Shown here in pieces: positions 10,761 to 22,530 of a DNA stretch of 64,000 nucleotides. How positions within the stretch are numbered: the stretch's first letter is position 1; each line of letters starts with the position of its first letter. Source of the DNA: Scalesia atractyloides (lineage: Eukaryota > Streptophyta > Magnoliopsida > Asterales > Asteraceae); contig CAMTDV010000009.1 in NCBI GenBank assembly GCA_947069175.1, positions 9,185,663 through 9,249,662 on the forward strand, given 5' to 3'. The notes under the pieces were generated by a model that saw nothing but the letters and a program-made list of their open reading frames with translations, was not told where the DNA came from and did not search any database. The position numbers and the translations under genes are program-made.

Positions 10761-12147
10761 ATGTCTTCTAATTCCGCTCGTAGGAAGATGAGATCAGGAA
10801 AAGCCCGCGAGCGCATGGCTGCTCAAATCGCTCAACAAATGGCTGCCGTAATACCCAACATTGTAGTTCAAGTTCAACAAGCCCTTACCGCTAATCCCGT
10901 CAATCAAGAAGATCAAAATGTTGTCAACCCTCCCCCAATTACCACTAAATGCACCTTCAAGCATTTCAAATCCTGCGACCCTCCAAAATACGAAGGGACT
11001 GAAGGTGTCACCGCTCTCCTCCATTGGTTTGAAGAAATGGAAAACACTTTTCTAAATTGCGATTGCCCCGATGATCGCAAAGTGCGATATGCTACTGGTC
11101 GTTTACTTGGAATAGCGCTTACATGGTGGAATACAGAGAATGCCAAACGAGGTGTTGAAGATGCTATGACTTTGACTTGGGAAGAGTTGAAGGAAATCAT
11201 GACTAGACGGTTTTGCCCAAGAAGCGAAATCAAGAAATTGGAGGATGAGTTCTATTCTTTGAAACAAAAGGAAGGCGACCACACCACATACAACAAGAGA
11301 TTCCTCGAGTTAAATCAAATGGTCCCCAACTTGTTCACTCCCCTCTACCGTTTGATCGAGCACTACATCCGAGGTCTTCCTTAAAAAATTCAAGACTCTG
11401 TAATAAGTACCACACCTGCAACTTTGGAAGCAGCTATGGAGTTAGCTACAGAAATCACCGAGAACCACATAAGAAATAAGGACTTCAAGGAGGAGAAGAA
11501 GAAGGATAAAGCATCAACTGAAACCTCAAACTCCACCCAAACCGAATCCCCTTCACGATCCATTTCTAAGAGAAAACGAGATGGGCAACTTTTCGCTGTC
11601 ACCCAACGCAACCAACCAATTTCACAAGCCATACCCCTCCAAGCTATCCCAATCACTCAAGTAGCACCCAACTCAACTTACCCAAATAAGAAACCTTACC
11701 TTGGACCTCACCCTCAATGTAACACCTGTTTTTATTACCATCCATCTACCTTACCTTGTCGACTATGTGCGAATTGTGGACGCTATGGTCATTTGAGCAA
11801 GGCTTGCCGCACCTCTCAAAACCAAATCTCTCCCCCTACTCAAAACATGATCCAAACATATCAACAACCCCAATACCCCAATGTTTCCTTATGTTCGAGC
11901 TTGTTTTAATTGTGGCGACCCTACCCACTTTAGAAACACGTGCCCTCGATTGGTTAACATCATAAATGCCCAAGCTCAAGCAAACCCAGTTAACCAAGCA
12001 AATCAAGAAAACCTAACCACTAGGCCACCAGCAAGAGGAAGAGTTTTCAACATCAACGCCAATCCTGTTGAAGATAGTGACGGCTCAAAACGAACCACCC
12101 AACTAGTCTCCTTCACCAAAAACCAGGATTCAACTCCAACCGCTTAG
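10761..12147 (+). pseudogene. gag: Broken gag of the gag-only retrotransposon
   Basis: The frame opens at 10761 and encodes a basic N-terminus followed by a retrotransposon gag domain (about residues 75-205: FKSCDPPKYEGTEG, then LTWWNTENA, then FYSLKQKEGDHTTYNKRF). An in-frame TAA at 11382-11384 interrupts it straight after the conserved RGLP. The same frame continues to a first CCHC zinc knuckle (CANCGRYGHLSKAC, about 11767-11808). A frameshift near 11881 is needed to reach a second knuckle (CFNCGDPTHFRNTC) and the C-terminus ending at 12147. Two knuckles and the gag domain fit plant Ty3/gypsy gag. No protease or polymerase follows. The product would package RNA into virus-like particles if intact; as it stands it is broken by one stop and one frameshift. 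Confidence 0.85.
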
Positions 12148-12970
12148 TTTTTATGTTTTTCTTTATGTTATATCAATTTTCACGTATCTCAATTATAATT
12201 GGAAATTTATCCAAGAATTTTAATGCGAATTACTATTTCAGTTTGTTTTATATTCATTGATTTAACATTCATATCATCATATCTCACGACATATCTCAGT
12301 CTCATCATTTAAAGAAGTTGGGTTGTGTCTCATTTCTACATAGACTAACCTCTCCATCATAACAAACGAGAGAGGTACTGTCATCATTCAAACATGTATA
12401 CTATCAGAATTAAGACTCAGGCTTTGGTTGATTGTGTTTGTTTATGTTCAGAGTCACATAGAACTAATCATAACTTACGGATAAAGCCAATGAAAATTTG
12501 ACAAGAATATGGTGGATACGCCGCTGGTACTTCCTATATATAAGTATTCTCGTCAAAGGATCAGAGGCATTGTCAGGCGGTTATGGGAAGTTCCATGTAG
12601 GATTTAGTAATGTCTTGGTTGAAGTTTGTTTTATACTCACTGATTTAGCATTCATATCATCTCATCATTTAAAGAAATTGGATTGTGTTCCATTTCTACA
12701 TAGACTAACCTCTCCATCATAACAAACGAGAGAGGTACAGTCACCATTCAAACATGTATACTATCAGAATTTGGACTTAGGCTTTGGTTGTTGTGTTTGT
12801 TTATATTCTAGAGTCACATCATAGAACTAATCATAACTTACTGATAAAACCAATGAAAATTTGACAAGAATATGGTGGATACGCCGCTGGTACTTCCTAT
12901 ATATAAGTATTCTTGCCAAAGGATCAGAGGCATTGTCAGGCGGTTATGAGAGGTTCCATTGTCAGGCGGT
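12148..12970 (+). repeat. Two tandem copies of a ~360-bp unit between gag and the 3' LTR
   Basis: 12238-12590 and 12611-12960 are direct repeats. They share blocks such as ctctccatcataacaaacga and tatggtggatacgccgctgg. The short phrase ttgtcaggcggttat occurs at the end of each copy and again at 12958-12972, where it joins the truncated 3' LTR. The normal polypurine tract and the first 297 bp of the 3' LTR are missing, so duplication and deletion probably happened together. Confidence 0.75.
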
Positions 12971-15506
12971 TATAATAAATCTGGAAGTCAAATTCAGTCA
13001 CTCAACGCGCCCAAATCCGCAGATGCCGGAAAATACGCGAGATTTCGACGTTTTCTTTTGACTCCGGAATCATGCAAGTACAAGGGATGATACACATCGG
13101 TTATAACCGAAAAACTCAACCAATTTCATTCATGAACCATAATTCCTGTTCGAAACCGAAAATATAATTCAATCCGAGTTATACTTTATTCATCAGTTGA
13201 GCTCACGAGTTTATCCAACTTACACGTTCCATTTTGCTCAGAAAAACCTCGCCGCAACTCGCCGGAATCCTCTGCAAGTTAACCGGAAATTATCGCCGGA
13301 AAACCGAATTCATTCCATCCCTTCTGCTTACTCTAAAATAAGATCTTTAGATCTCATACCGACATCACCCACACTCACCTTAAACCCCCTGAAGAATCTC
13401 TGTCGCAAGAAATACATCGCCGGAATTCTCTGCAAGTCGCCGGAATTCTCTGCAAGTCGCCGGAAAACCGAGACTTTCATCAACACGAATACCTCGACTT
13501 TTTCTGTTTCAATCCATTGTTAGACCATTACTAACATAAAACCATCGCCCAGAATCAATCCCAGACGACGTTGCCGAATATTCTGTTTTCGCCGGAAAAC
13601 TTCTGGAATTTCCAGAATCTCGCTGTGAATCGGTATGATCATCAAAACCTCCTGATAATCGTTACTCAGTAATTCAATTTCACATCTAATCAATCAAAGT
13701 TGTTAATTGATCCGAACAGACGGAATACACAAAACAGAGCCGGCGATCCTTGCCGGAGTTCTGAAAAAGACAACCTGTTCCGGTACATCCTCTCCCCAAA
13801 CTTTCTCTGTCCATTGCATTTCAATCGCTGATATTGTCCGTTAATCGAATTAACCATGAAACAATTGATTTATCATTGTCTGTGTTCTTGAGCGAAGAAG
13901 ACGAAGTCGTTTATGTTATAAGTCTAATTAAAATCAGTATTATGAACGGGTTAGACACACAGTCCAGCGGTGGACTGTGTGCAAACAAACACACATACGT
14001 CCCGAGTTCGATCCTTGACACAATCACATTCTCTGTAATAAAAATGTTCCTTTTTAAACTGAACCGGATCCACACGCAGTAAGATGTTAAGTATAATAAA
14101 AACCGGAATATTTACCAAGTTAGACACACAGTCCAGCGGTGGACTGTGTGCCAAACTAAACCACAGGTCCCGGGTTCGAGACCTGTGGAGATCACCGATT
14201 CGATAAAATTAAATCCTTTTTAAAATAAATGATTTTCGGATTAACTTAAATAGTGTATAAATATAATTAAAAACAGAAATATTTCGGGTTAGACACGTAG
14301 CTCAGTTGGTAGAGCTGCGTGCACGCGTACGAGAGGTCACCGGTTCGAACCTCACTCAGTGCAACTATATAACTGACCGAACCGGTCAACGGTCAACAGT
14401 CATGGTCAACGGTCAAAGTCAAAAAGTCAACATTTTTTTATTATTTTTATTTATTTATTTAATTTAAAAATCAATTAAAAATACTTAAAAATGACGTTTT
14501 TAAAGTTAGAAAATAGCCTTGAACTCACAAAAATATATCCAAAAATCCTATTAAAATTGTTAATAAAATCCACTTATTTACCGTACCTTTTCGTTATTAA
14601 TTAGGTTAGTTATTCCTCGTCGATCAATCCTCTAAACTCGTGCGCATTCAACATCATCAACCGAACGCACCCATGTGAGTGAATCTCTACAAATTCCCCG
14701 TTTTAATCACGTTTTTGGGGTGTATCATGTGTCATATTATTTATCACATTTAAACTATTGTGCATCCATCATATCCATGAACAAATGTGTATTCAACATG
14801 TATCAACTGTTTGTGTGGTTATTGTTTAGATTAAATTTATCATTTTCAGTACATACATTATCATAGGCGCCGCTCCCCATTACATTATGAGCGTTGAGCT
14901 TGTTCCCCATTACATTATGAGCGTGAACTAGGCGTTGCCAACACACGATCGGCTCCGTTTGATTGAGCTTTGATCGCACAGACATTTATCATAGGCCGTC
15001 CGTTCCCCATTACATTATGAGCGTGAACGTGACGTTGCCATCATATACAGTTTCATTCATGTTATGTATTCATGCAAGTTGGTTTGTTATTGTATGTTAT
15101 TGTTTGTTATTGTTATTGTTATTGTTGTTATGTTGTTATTTTATGTATATTATTCACGTTTGCTCATATATGATTATTGCAAAATTTTTCCATATTAAAT
15201 ACAACAAGAAATAAATAATAAATGTTTTCTAACAAGGTTCACTAGTCAACTTTTGTTGATCCAAAAACCATTTTTACACATGATACAGGTGGACAGGATG
15301 AAGCAAGGAACACATAGTAAAGTGCCTTAGAAGAAAAATAATGAAGCCTAGAAATGTATAGACATGTTGAACTTGTATGATATGATTGTATGATCTCCTT
15401 TAAATTGTAATAATAAATATGAAACATTATAATAAATGTCATGAGCTTTGATGAAAACCAAATTCATGCCCCGATCACCTTTTCCGCTGCGGGTCGGGAT
15501 GTGACA
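12971..15506 (+). repeat. 3' LTR of the gag-only element, 5'-truncated
   Basis: It matches 7409-9915 and ends gtgaca before the target duplication. Visible differences from the 5' LTR include an 18-bp duplication (ctctgcaagtcgccggaatt block near 13428-13460), a shorter and rearranged ttattg microsatellite (15083-15140), and scattered single-base changes and indels. The three sense tRNA-like modules are retained at 13948, 14117 and 14286. Confidence 0.85.
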
Positions 15507-15985
15507 AATATAATTCAAACTAGCCGTTTGTGGGTATTCTGTGGTCATTATGGTTGAGTTTATCTTGTCGAGTCTGTAGTCCTAGAATAAAGCTAGTTTG
15601 TTATTTGATTTGTTTCAATATATTTCTTCCCGTTGTAATCTATTGCCTATATAAGCTTCTTTATGTTAATAATTATTATTATTGAAAATGAAGGTGGTTG
15701 TTGCAGGTTTGAGAGGGAGGAAGAGATGAGAGAGAAGGGGTTAAGTGATAATATTTCTTTCTTTTAATATATATTAAAAGATTAACTAAAATGACCACAA
15801 TACCATCACATGTAAATCATGTGAGGTAACTTAACCAAAAAAACAAACGTTGTTTGTCTTAAAGGTTATACTTGTAGCAAAACATGAACATAAAAGTTGA
15901 ATTTTGCCGATTTCATAGTGAAAAGGTACGAAGTGCAGTTTGGGTATAACATAAAGGTTGATTTATGTATTTTGTCTAATATTAA

Positions 15986-16861
15986 TTAATAAAATAATTC
16001 AAATAACATTTAAAAATAGATAAAGGAGATATTAATAAAGACACCGTTTATGAAAAATAGTTAAAGGAGATATTACTATTAATAAAATAATTCAAATAAC
16101 ATTTAAAAACTTTTTCAATGTCTTACAATCTGTTTTTTATTGAACTATATTTTTTTTTTCCTTTAACTCATGTTAAATTACATATTTTTGAAAAGAAAAT
16201 TACTTTATTCAACAAGATTAAGAGTGAAAAAAAGTTAGTTAAAAAAAAGCCTATTTTGATAAATATTTTTTAAAGTACCCATTTAGGTAAATAATTTTTC
16301 CAACTACACATTTTTAAGAAAAAACTCAATTGAATGCCTTCAAGTTGGTTTTTATCAAATCGCTTCGGTTGAAAATGTGTTTAAGATCTTTAAATTAATT
16401 ATAAATCGAGCACATAGATATGAGATTGCATCAAACTATGGGTAAACTCTTATTAATGTAACCATAATTTCTTTCCGCATTACCATTAATGTATTGGATT
16501 CTACATTATTTTATTAGAAGAGACAAAATTATTTAAAATGTTGTGACATACACATACTTTATTATGAGTGGCAAAATTATTTAAAAGTGTTTGGATCCTA
16601 CACATTCTGAATCGGACACCAAAGTATTGTTTTAATGGTGTAGGAAATGTTGAATATGTAAGATCATGTGCATGATTGTTTTTATTTGTTTAGGGTGCAC
16701 AACTATTTTATAAGGTAAACTCATTAAATTATTAGAGTTCAATAATTTGAATAACAAAAATAAATAATAGACTCATTAAATGATTTGTTCAAATTACCTT
16801 TGTATTATTTATTCTTATTATTCTTAATTTGTAACTTTTTCTCATTTGAACTCTCCGCTAG
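15986..16861. other. AT-rich intergenic stretch
   Basis: No gene is seen. The phrase ataaaggagatattaataa/attac and the neighbouring aataaaataattcaaataacatttaaaaa occur twice (15990-16030 and 16060-16110), a short direct duplication just outside the Mutator-like element. Confidence 0.4.
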
Positions 16862-17238
16862 ATATATAGGGTATGGTTCATGCGAGAACCATCTTTATTG
16901 CGAGAACCGCGAGAACCAATGTGAACACAACAAAATAAACCCACTACATCACCACCCAAAACCTAAAAAAACCAACCCCCCCTCCCCAAAAAAAAAAAAA
17001 CAACAACAAAAATATAAAAAACACACAATTTTTTTATATATTTTTATAAAAAATCGCTACATTTCGTCATATTTTTTTTAAATTTTTTAATGACAAAAAG
17101 TAGCGATTTTTTTTATAAAAAATTTTTTTTTATGTGTGTGTCTTTTAGATTTTTTAAGTATTTTTGGTTGTGTTCACATTAGTTCTCACAGTTATCGCAA
17201 TAAAGGGTGGTTCCTAACGGATCCTTCTCCTATATATA
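16862..17238. mobile_element. Foldback MITE with gagaacc arms
   Basis: The left arm starts atatatagggtatggttc and contains three gagaacc words. The right arm is its complement and ends ...ccttctcctatatatat. Pairing runs about 70 bp from each end and resumes around a central tract agcgatttttt at 17050-17115. The centre is A/T-rich with a C-rich patch (16974-16987). No open frame is supported. Confidence 0.65.
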
Positions 17239-17473
17239 TAGGTATATAATAAATAATGAGTAAAAAGTATAAAACCTAGTCCCTTAAATCAAAGGGCATA
17301 CCTAAAGTAACCTTTCTATTTTTTTAATCAAGACGGACCATGATTCTAACACTATGGGTGTGGAGGAGGCTAATCCTTAAATGAGGGTTCGTCATGTAGG
17401 CGTTCACGTAAACGGGTATGAGGGTGGGACTAAAGCGGATGAACCTAGGGGTGGGATGACCTCTATATATATG

Positions 17474-18423
17474 TATATATAGGGTGAGGTTATTGTAAAA
17501 AAAAATGTTTTTTGTGAGAAGGGTAAGAAATAATCTAAACCATTAGATCTTTAATATAATGGTTGAGATCTTGATGGCAATCTTGTAAATAGTGTAACAA
17601 TTAAATTAATTAGTTTTCTAGATTAAGGGTATAAAGGTAAATTTAACATTTTTAAATTAAGAAACTAACATTAATGCACATGCAACTTCTCCCCCGTATT
17701 TTTAAACGTCAATAACTTTTTATATGTAACTTTTTAAAGAAAATTACACTATAATAACGAGCGTTTTTTTATCTTTAATATGAGTACCATAGTGCTATAC
17801 TTATTTAGAGAAAAAAAATTACGTACAGTTCAGCCTACTGAAATGCAGGTTTAAATACTGTACGAGAACATTTACCTGAATGCAGGTGTAAAACACCATG
17901 CAAAGAACAACTACTGGAATGCAGGTTTAAAACACCATGAATGCAGGTGTAAAACACGTCTGAAGAACACCTATTAGAATGCAGGTATAAAACACCATAC
18001 AAAGAAGATCTACTAAAATTATATTAGTAAAACACCACACATAATGTGCAATGCAATCATTCCAGATATTAAAAAAACCATGACTATATTACAATTCAAG
18101 TCATGGTGTTTTTATACTTTCAAAAGACTGTAGTGGATTCAAGCTGTGATATCTTTTGGAATTCGTATGGTGTTTTATACCTGCGAATTAACTAAAGTTT
18201 TGATATGAATTTTATGCGTGCGAATTAATCTTTATGTATAATCATATGAAATTCAAAATTGAAATTCCTAAAATAACTACACATTAATTGCATCATTAAT
18301 TAGAATATTAGTACAATTACCATTATATCCTTAATCTAAAAAAATAGATAGGGAAAGATCTAATGGTTGAGATTCTTTCTTACCCTTCTCACACTTTTGA
18401 TCTTTTTTACAGGAACCTCAATC

Positions 18424-18435
<12 letters not shown>
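17474..18435. mobile_element. MITE with ~130-bp TIRs and an internal 39-bp repeat
   Basis: The left end (agggtgaggttattgtaaaa...) matches the complement of the right end (...ttacaggaacctcaatctat). Matching blocks include gagaagggtaagaaa, accattagatcttt and agattaagg(g/a)tata. The interior holds a short tandem array at 17840-18015. Both ends abut TA-rich runs that obscure the target duplication. Confidence 0.65.
17840..18015 (+). repeat. Tandem repeat, 39-bp unit, about 5 copies
   Basis: Units begin gaatgcaggt(t/g/a)taaaacacc at about 17840, 17879, 17918, 17939 and 17978: four steps of 39, 39, 21 and 39 bp. The 21-bp step is a shortened unit. The complement of gtataaaacacc also appears near 18170-18185 (ggtgttttatacctgcg). 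Confidence 0.65.
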
Positions 18436-18454
<19 letters not shown>

Positions 18455-18950
18455 ATGTGTTTGTGTGTGTATAAAAAGAAAAAAAAGAGAGAGAAGCCCG
18501 ACTTGAGCGTCGAGGGGAAGACGGGGACCGGTCCTAGGGGGAGGTGTGTTGCCCGTTGCATGAGCCCGCCGGCCCTAGGCCGGTCCCCATGCTGAGCAGT
18601 CTAATATGCAGACGTAGGTTGATATATGACATGATATCGATATTTAAAAAAAAAGAATAAGTTATCATATACATTTATCAATTATATATATCTTTAAAAA
18701 GCCATGGATGGGAACATGCCTGCCACTTCCTCATTAGTTATGGCTTTTTTTTATTTTTTATAAATATTTTATATTTATATTTTAACCTTTAACTTTACTA
18801 ATATGCATCTTTAGCCTTTCTATTTTTATAAACCTTTATTTTTATGAGTTAAATTTGTGTAAATGCGTATTTAGTCTCTCTGCTTTATCTTAATAGTATA
18901 AATGTTTAGTCTCTCTAAATAGTGTCTTTATAGACACTTGCTCATTTGCC
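18436..18950. other. Microsatellite and spacer
   Basis: A (TG)n tract with interruptions follows the MITE (18440-18470). 18495-18600 is an unusually GC-rich patch (ggggaccggtcctaggggga and its near complement cctaggccggtcccc), which could fold into a hairpin of uncertain origin. The rest is AT-rich with nothing recognisable. Confidence 0.4.
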
Positions 18951-19205
18951 TTGACAAATTACAATTTTGCCCCCCGTTAAAAATTACAGTTTTACCATCG
19001 TTTTAGTTGTTTATATTGACCAAACTATGGTAGTGTATTATTTTAATTGGTTGACTCAGTGTAATTTGCCAGCTAGTTGCGTGACACTCGTTCATTGGCC
19101 CTGTCGAATGACAATTTTGCCCTCAGTTCAATATTACAGTCTTGTTTTTTTTTTTTTTTGCAAAACTATGTGTTTTTTTAATTGGTTGACTCAGTGTAAT
19201 TTTTA
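18945..19205 (+). repeat. Diverged direct duplication (~120-bp unit)
   Basis: Both halves contain gacaa(a/t)...caattttgcccyc, attacagt and aattggttgactcagtgtaattt in the same order (about 18950-19070 and 19095-19203). The second copy has a long T run in place of a middle segment. Confidence 0.55.
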
Positions 19206-19639
19206 TTGAAATCGTGTTATAAGTACTATGCACAAGTAACCGAAACACAAGCGCGCATATTATGAAAGCGAGAAATATTTAATTTAGCGCCCTGCAACAC
19301 GGACTGTACATAAAACTAGTACAATAGTAAAACACGTAAAATTACTTACAATAGTAAACGGTAATAAATACTACCCCTCATCAATATGATAAAGGATTTA
19401 AACCTTGGGAGTGTCTTCTTAAAAATATTTTAACTAAAATTTTGTTGTTGTGTCACTTGTAGTGTTTGTTATACAAAAAATAGAGACATAATTGAATGGA
19501 TTAATGTGAGAAAATAAAAAAATTGTGTTTGATTGGTTAAGGTAATGAAATCACCCACAACACAATGCATTACATTCCCCAAAAGAACCTCAAATTCATT
19601 CAATCCTCCATTTTTTCTGTTCCATTCACTCTGTCACTC

Positions 19640-19970
19640 TTTATTACCACACCACCACCCGCCGTCGCTAACACCCACCGCCACCACCCGTCGCCAACGC
19701 CACCACCACCATCCTCCGCCATTGACCACCGCCACCACCAACCAATAATTAACGGCGCTGGCGCCCACTACCACCGTTGACCACCGCCATCACCCGCTCC
19801 TGCCATTGCCGACCACCGCCATCACTCGCTCCCGCCATTGCCGACCACCGCCACCAACCATCAGCGCCACCGCCACCGACCACCACTGCAATCCACCACC
19901 ACCCGCCACCAACCATCGCCGAATTTCACCGCCACCTGGCACCCGCTACCACCACCACCACCCACCGCCG
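19640..19970 (+). repeat. CCACC-rich low-complexity tract
   Basis: About 330 bp of imperfect ccacc, cgccac and accacc words, strongly C-rich on the plus strand. Several overlapping frames stay open and encode His/Pro/Thr-rich peptides, which is the expected by-product of such a repeat. I do not support a gene here. Confidence 0.6.
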
Positions 19971-20206
19971 ATTTTATTTCTTCGTCTTTTTATGTCTACC
20001 AAACAACACAAGGTAATAGCAAAACTATTGAACGGTCGACGTCTGCCAATCCCTCTCTTTCTCACTTCCAACTAGAAGTTCGTGGGCTCTCACAAATAAC
20101 AAAACTATTGCTAGGGTCTTAGAAGGTTTAATGTAGACAATCTATACAAAAAAAAATACAAATATAGCGAGCTATCTGACTGAAAACAAAAGAAGTGGTG
20201 AGGTGT

Positions 20207-20404
20207 AGCGTTCGTTTCATGGAATAGAATTGGGAAGTTTTTCTTTGTAAAATTGATCTTGGTTGGGGGAGGGAGAAATTTGAAATCCAATGAATTTATT
20301 AAATAAATTCATTGGATTTCAAATTTCTCCCTCCCCCAACCAAGACCAATTTTACAAGAAAATCTTCCTAATTTCATTCCATTCCATTCAATGAAACGAA
20401 CGCT
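20207..20404. mobile_element. Near-perfect palindromic MITE
   Basis: The arms agcgttcgtttcat...(20207-) and ...atgaaacgaacgct (-20404) are inverted repeats over almost the full 198 bp. The central ~100 bp around 20300 is nearly perfectly self-complementary (ggagggagaaatttgaaatc and its complement). There is almost no loop. No clear target duplication is visible. Confidence 0.75.
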
Positions 20405-21062
20405 AAACACATATAACTGACTGACTAACTGTAACACCACTTATAGACATATATGCAGTCCAACTAAAAGTCTTATAATCTAGTGGGCTATGTGAAACAG
20501 TTTAAAAACAGAAGCAGCAAAAATATTAAAGGACTCGAACATGGTACCTTTGCGGAAACACGTGGCGTCTCTAGTGGCTGGCGATCAGTAGTCGCCCGGA
20601 GTGGAGATGAACATAAGCTGGTTTGGTTTAGTGTTTGGTGCTCAAATGAGGGGTTGGTAAGAGACTAGGGTGGCTGGAAACTTCGAACAACAAAAGGAGA
20701 TGAGATGCAAATATTTTGAGAGCCAAGCTAGACTTTTATAGGAGATGGCCGGCAAAATTAATGGTGACCCATTCTTGGTAGTTGCTTGTATGAAAGGCTA
20801 AAAGTCACAATTACTCTGATTTGTAGTTTGACTCTAGCATTCCCATTATCGTTTCATATCTATATATTTTATTTTATTTGGATTCATTTTCATACAGTAT
20901 TATTTATACTATTATTTCATTTCGTTCTAAAACTTCTTTTATAATTTATATGCATAAGTACGTAAAAACGCTTGCATGCATACATATGTATATATATAGG
21001 AATATGTTAAAATGAGAACCTGTGTGACTTGTAAGAACCACGAGAACCAACCATCGCTTTTA

Positions 21063-22530
21063 ATCTAGGAGCAATGCATGGACGAGATTTAAAATCAATA
21101 GAGAAGGCAACTGATCATTTACCTGAGACCGGAGGACAATATCTGTTGTGCGGTCACTGTGGGGATTAGGGCAAATTGCTTATCAGTGCCCTAATATTGT
21201 TGGTAAGCAGGATGAGGTGAACATGATGCAGGGTAGTGGGAATAGATATTTGGGTTCCCAAGAAAACAACCAGTACTACCAACCCCGTAATCAAAGAATT
21301 TATCAAAGGGGCAATAACTTCGGTTATCAAAGAAACTACCAACAGGGTAGTGGGGGTGGTATTGAGATGATGGAGATGTTAAAAGCCATATAGCAGGAGC
21401 TGCAGAAAGAGGTCAGATGGATGACGAGCGGCCCCAAAAGGATGAGATTCTGGACAGGGCCATTTAGTCACTGACTACACAGATGGGACAGCTCGCTAGC
21501 GAGGTAGCATCTTTGAAGCAGCAAAGTGGGAAGTTGACAAGTGACATGCAGACAAATCCCAAGAATACAAAGAACATACCGATCAGTGGGGTAAATCATG
21601 TTCACAAAAATAAATATTTTGATAACGGCTTCTCATGTGGTTGCAGGTGTGACAGGTACTCACGAAGAGCCAAATGGAGTTGATCTAGGGAACCGGTTAT
21701 TCCAATTCAGGTCGGAAAATTCAGGATCCATCAGGCGTTGTTGGATAACGGAGGGGAGTGAGTGTCTTTAGGGCAGTTTGTACGATCAGTACGACTTCGG
21801 GCCTCTGCAAGCGTGTGATAGCATGGCAATGTTCGCAGACGCGAGTTTGAAACAACCTCGGGGATTGTGAAAGATGTGGTAATCTAGCTTGGTGAGTTCT
21901 ACTACTCGGTTGATTTCATGGAGGACGACTATGCACCAGCACAGACCTACGCGCAGTCGCAGGTAATTTTGGGACGGTCATTCCTGTATACAACAAATGC
22001 TCAAATTGATTGCAGGAATGGTATGGTCACTTTGAGCTACCAGAATTGTAAGTTGTACTTTAACGTGTTCTTAAAGTCTATTGCTTACGATCTTCTTGAC
22101 GATTTGAGTCACGCAGGTGCTACTGATAAGTTTGGTCCTAGGATGTTGAATGTTGGAGGACTGAGTTGAAAAATGGTGGAAATCAGGCGAAGAAGGCGAG
22201 TGTGAGAAGGAGAGCCGATGAGAGGAATCCACCCCATGGTGGGATTGGCTGGGGTTATGAAGTTGGAGTTAACCCTAACTGGAGTGCAGCTATCACCCTC
22301 CCTAAAAACTGGATGGAAATGTACAAAGAGAAATGGGAGGGTAAGCGTTCATCTGAACCACCCTGAGCACATTAGGTACGGTTTGGCTAAGGACCTAAAA
22401 CTTAGCGCTCTCGGGAGGCAGCCCGAGGATGTATTGTATTGCATTTTGTCTTGCTTTGTTTTGGTGTGTGTTTGTGTTTTGACAATTATCTACGATTTCA
22501 TCTTCACGGATGCAATGATTCAAGTGTGAG
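21063..22530 (+). pseudogene. Athila-type gag/protease remnant
   Basis: Frames in the same direction, interrupted by stops, resemble the end of an Athila gag and its protease. A zinc-knuckle-like CGHC...CP motif lies near 21151-21195. It is followed by a Gln/Asn/Tyr-rich tract (to 21393), a coiled segment QLASEVASLKQQSGKL (21486-) and NPKNTKNIPISGV. An aspartic-protease-like segment follows (about 21700-22090: ALLDNGGE where an active site D-S/T-G or similar is expected, then VILGRSF). After 22165 the polymerase domains are absent and the sequence jumps to the post-polymerase region, recognisable by gcgctctcgggaggcagcccgagg (22407-22430). The element has therefore lost most of pol by deletion. 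Confidence 0.7.

Larger units (their letters stand above)
7112..15506 (+). mobile_element. Gag-only LTR retrotransposon with 2.8-kb LTRs
   Basis: Complete insertion flanked by the 5-bp duplication aatat (7107-7111 and 15507-15511). The 5' LTR is 7112-9915 (tgtaacatcc...ggtgtgaca) and is followed by a primer binding site matching initiator tRNA-Met at 9919-9930 (tggtatcagagc). The internal region carries only a gag-like frame (10761-12147), with no protease, reverse transcriptase or integrase, so it fits the non-autonomous gag-only class. The 3' LTR begins at a point equivalent to position 7409 of the 5' LTR, so it lacks its first 297 bp. By eye the shared LTR sequence differs at few sites, suggesting a recent insertion. 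It sits inside the Mutator-like element 6219-15976. Confidence 0.85.
6219..15976. mobile_element. Mutator-like element with long TIRs, split by an LTR retrotransposon
   Basis: The left terminus at 6219 (gactaaattgtagaaatcaacc) and the right terminus at 15976 (complement gacaaaatacataaatcaacc) begin inverted repeats of about 220-240 bp with few differences (roughly 6219-6450 and 15750-15976). Both sides are flanked by the 9-bp direct repeat taatattaa (6210-6218 and 15977-15985), the duplication length typical of Mutator-like elements. Without the retrotransposon nested at 7112-15506 the element is about 1.36 kb. No transposase is seen, so it is non-autonomous. Its interior (6450-7111 and 15512-15750) is not part of the TIRs and may be captured host sequence. 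Confidence 0.8.

Noticed and set aside
18495..18600. rRNA or structural RNA gene in the GC-rich patch
   Set aside because: The patch is only about 100 bp and I recognise no conserved rRNA, snRNA or snoRNA motif in it.
19533..20122. Several overlapping long frames encoding His/Pro/Thr-rich peptides
   Set aside because: They lie in all three plus-strand frames of a ccacc-rich low-complexity tract. No domain or splice structure was recognised, so they are by-products of base composition.
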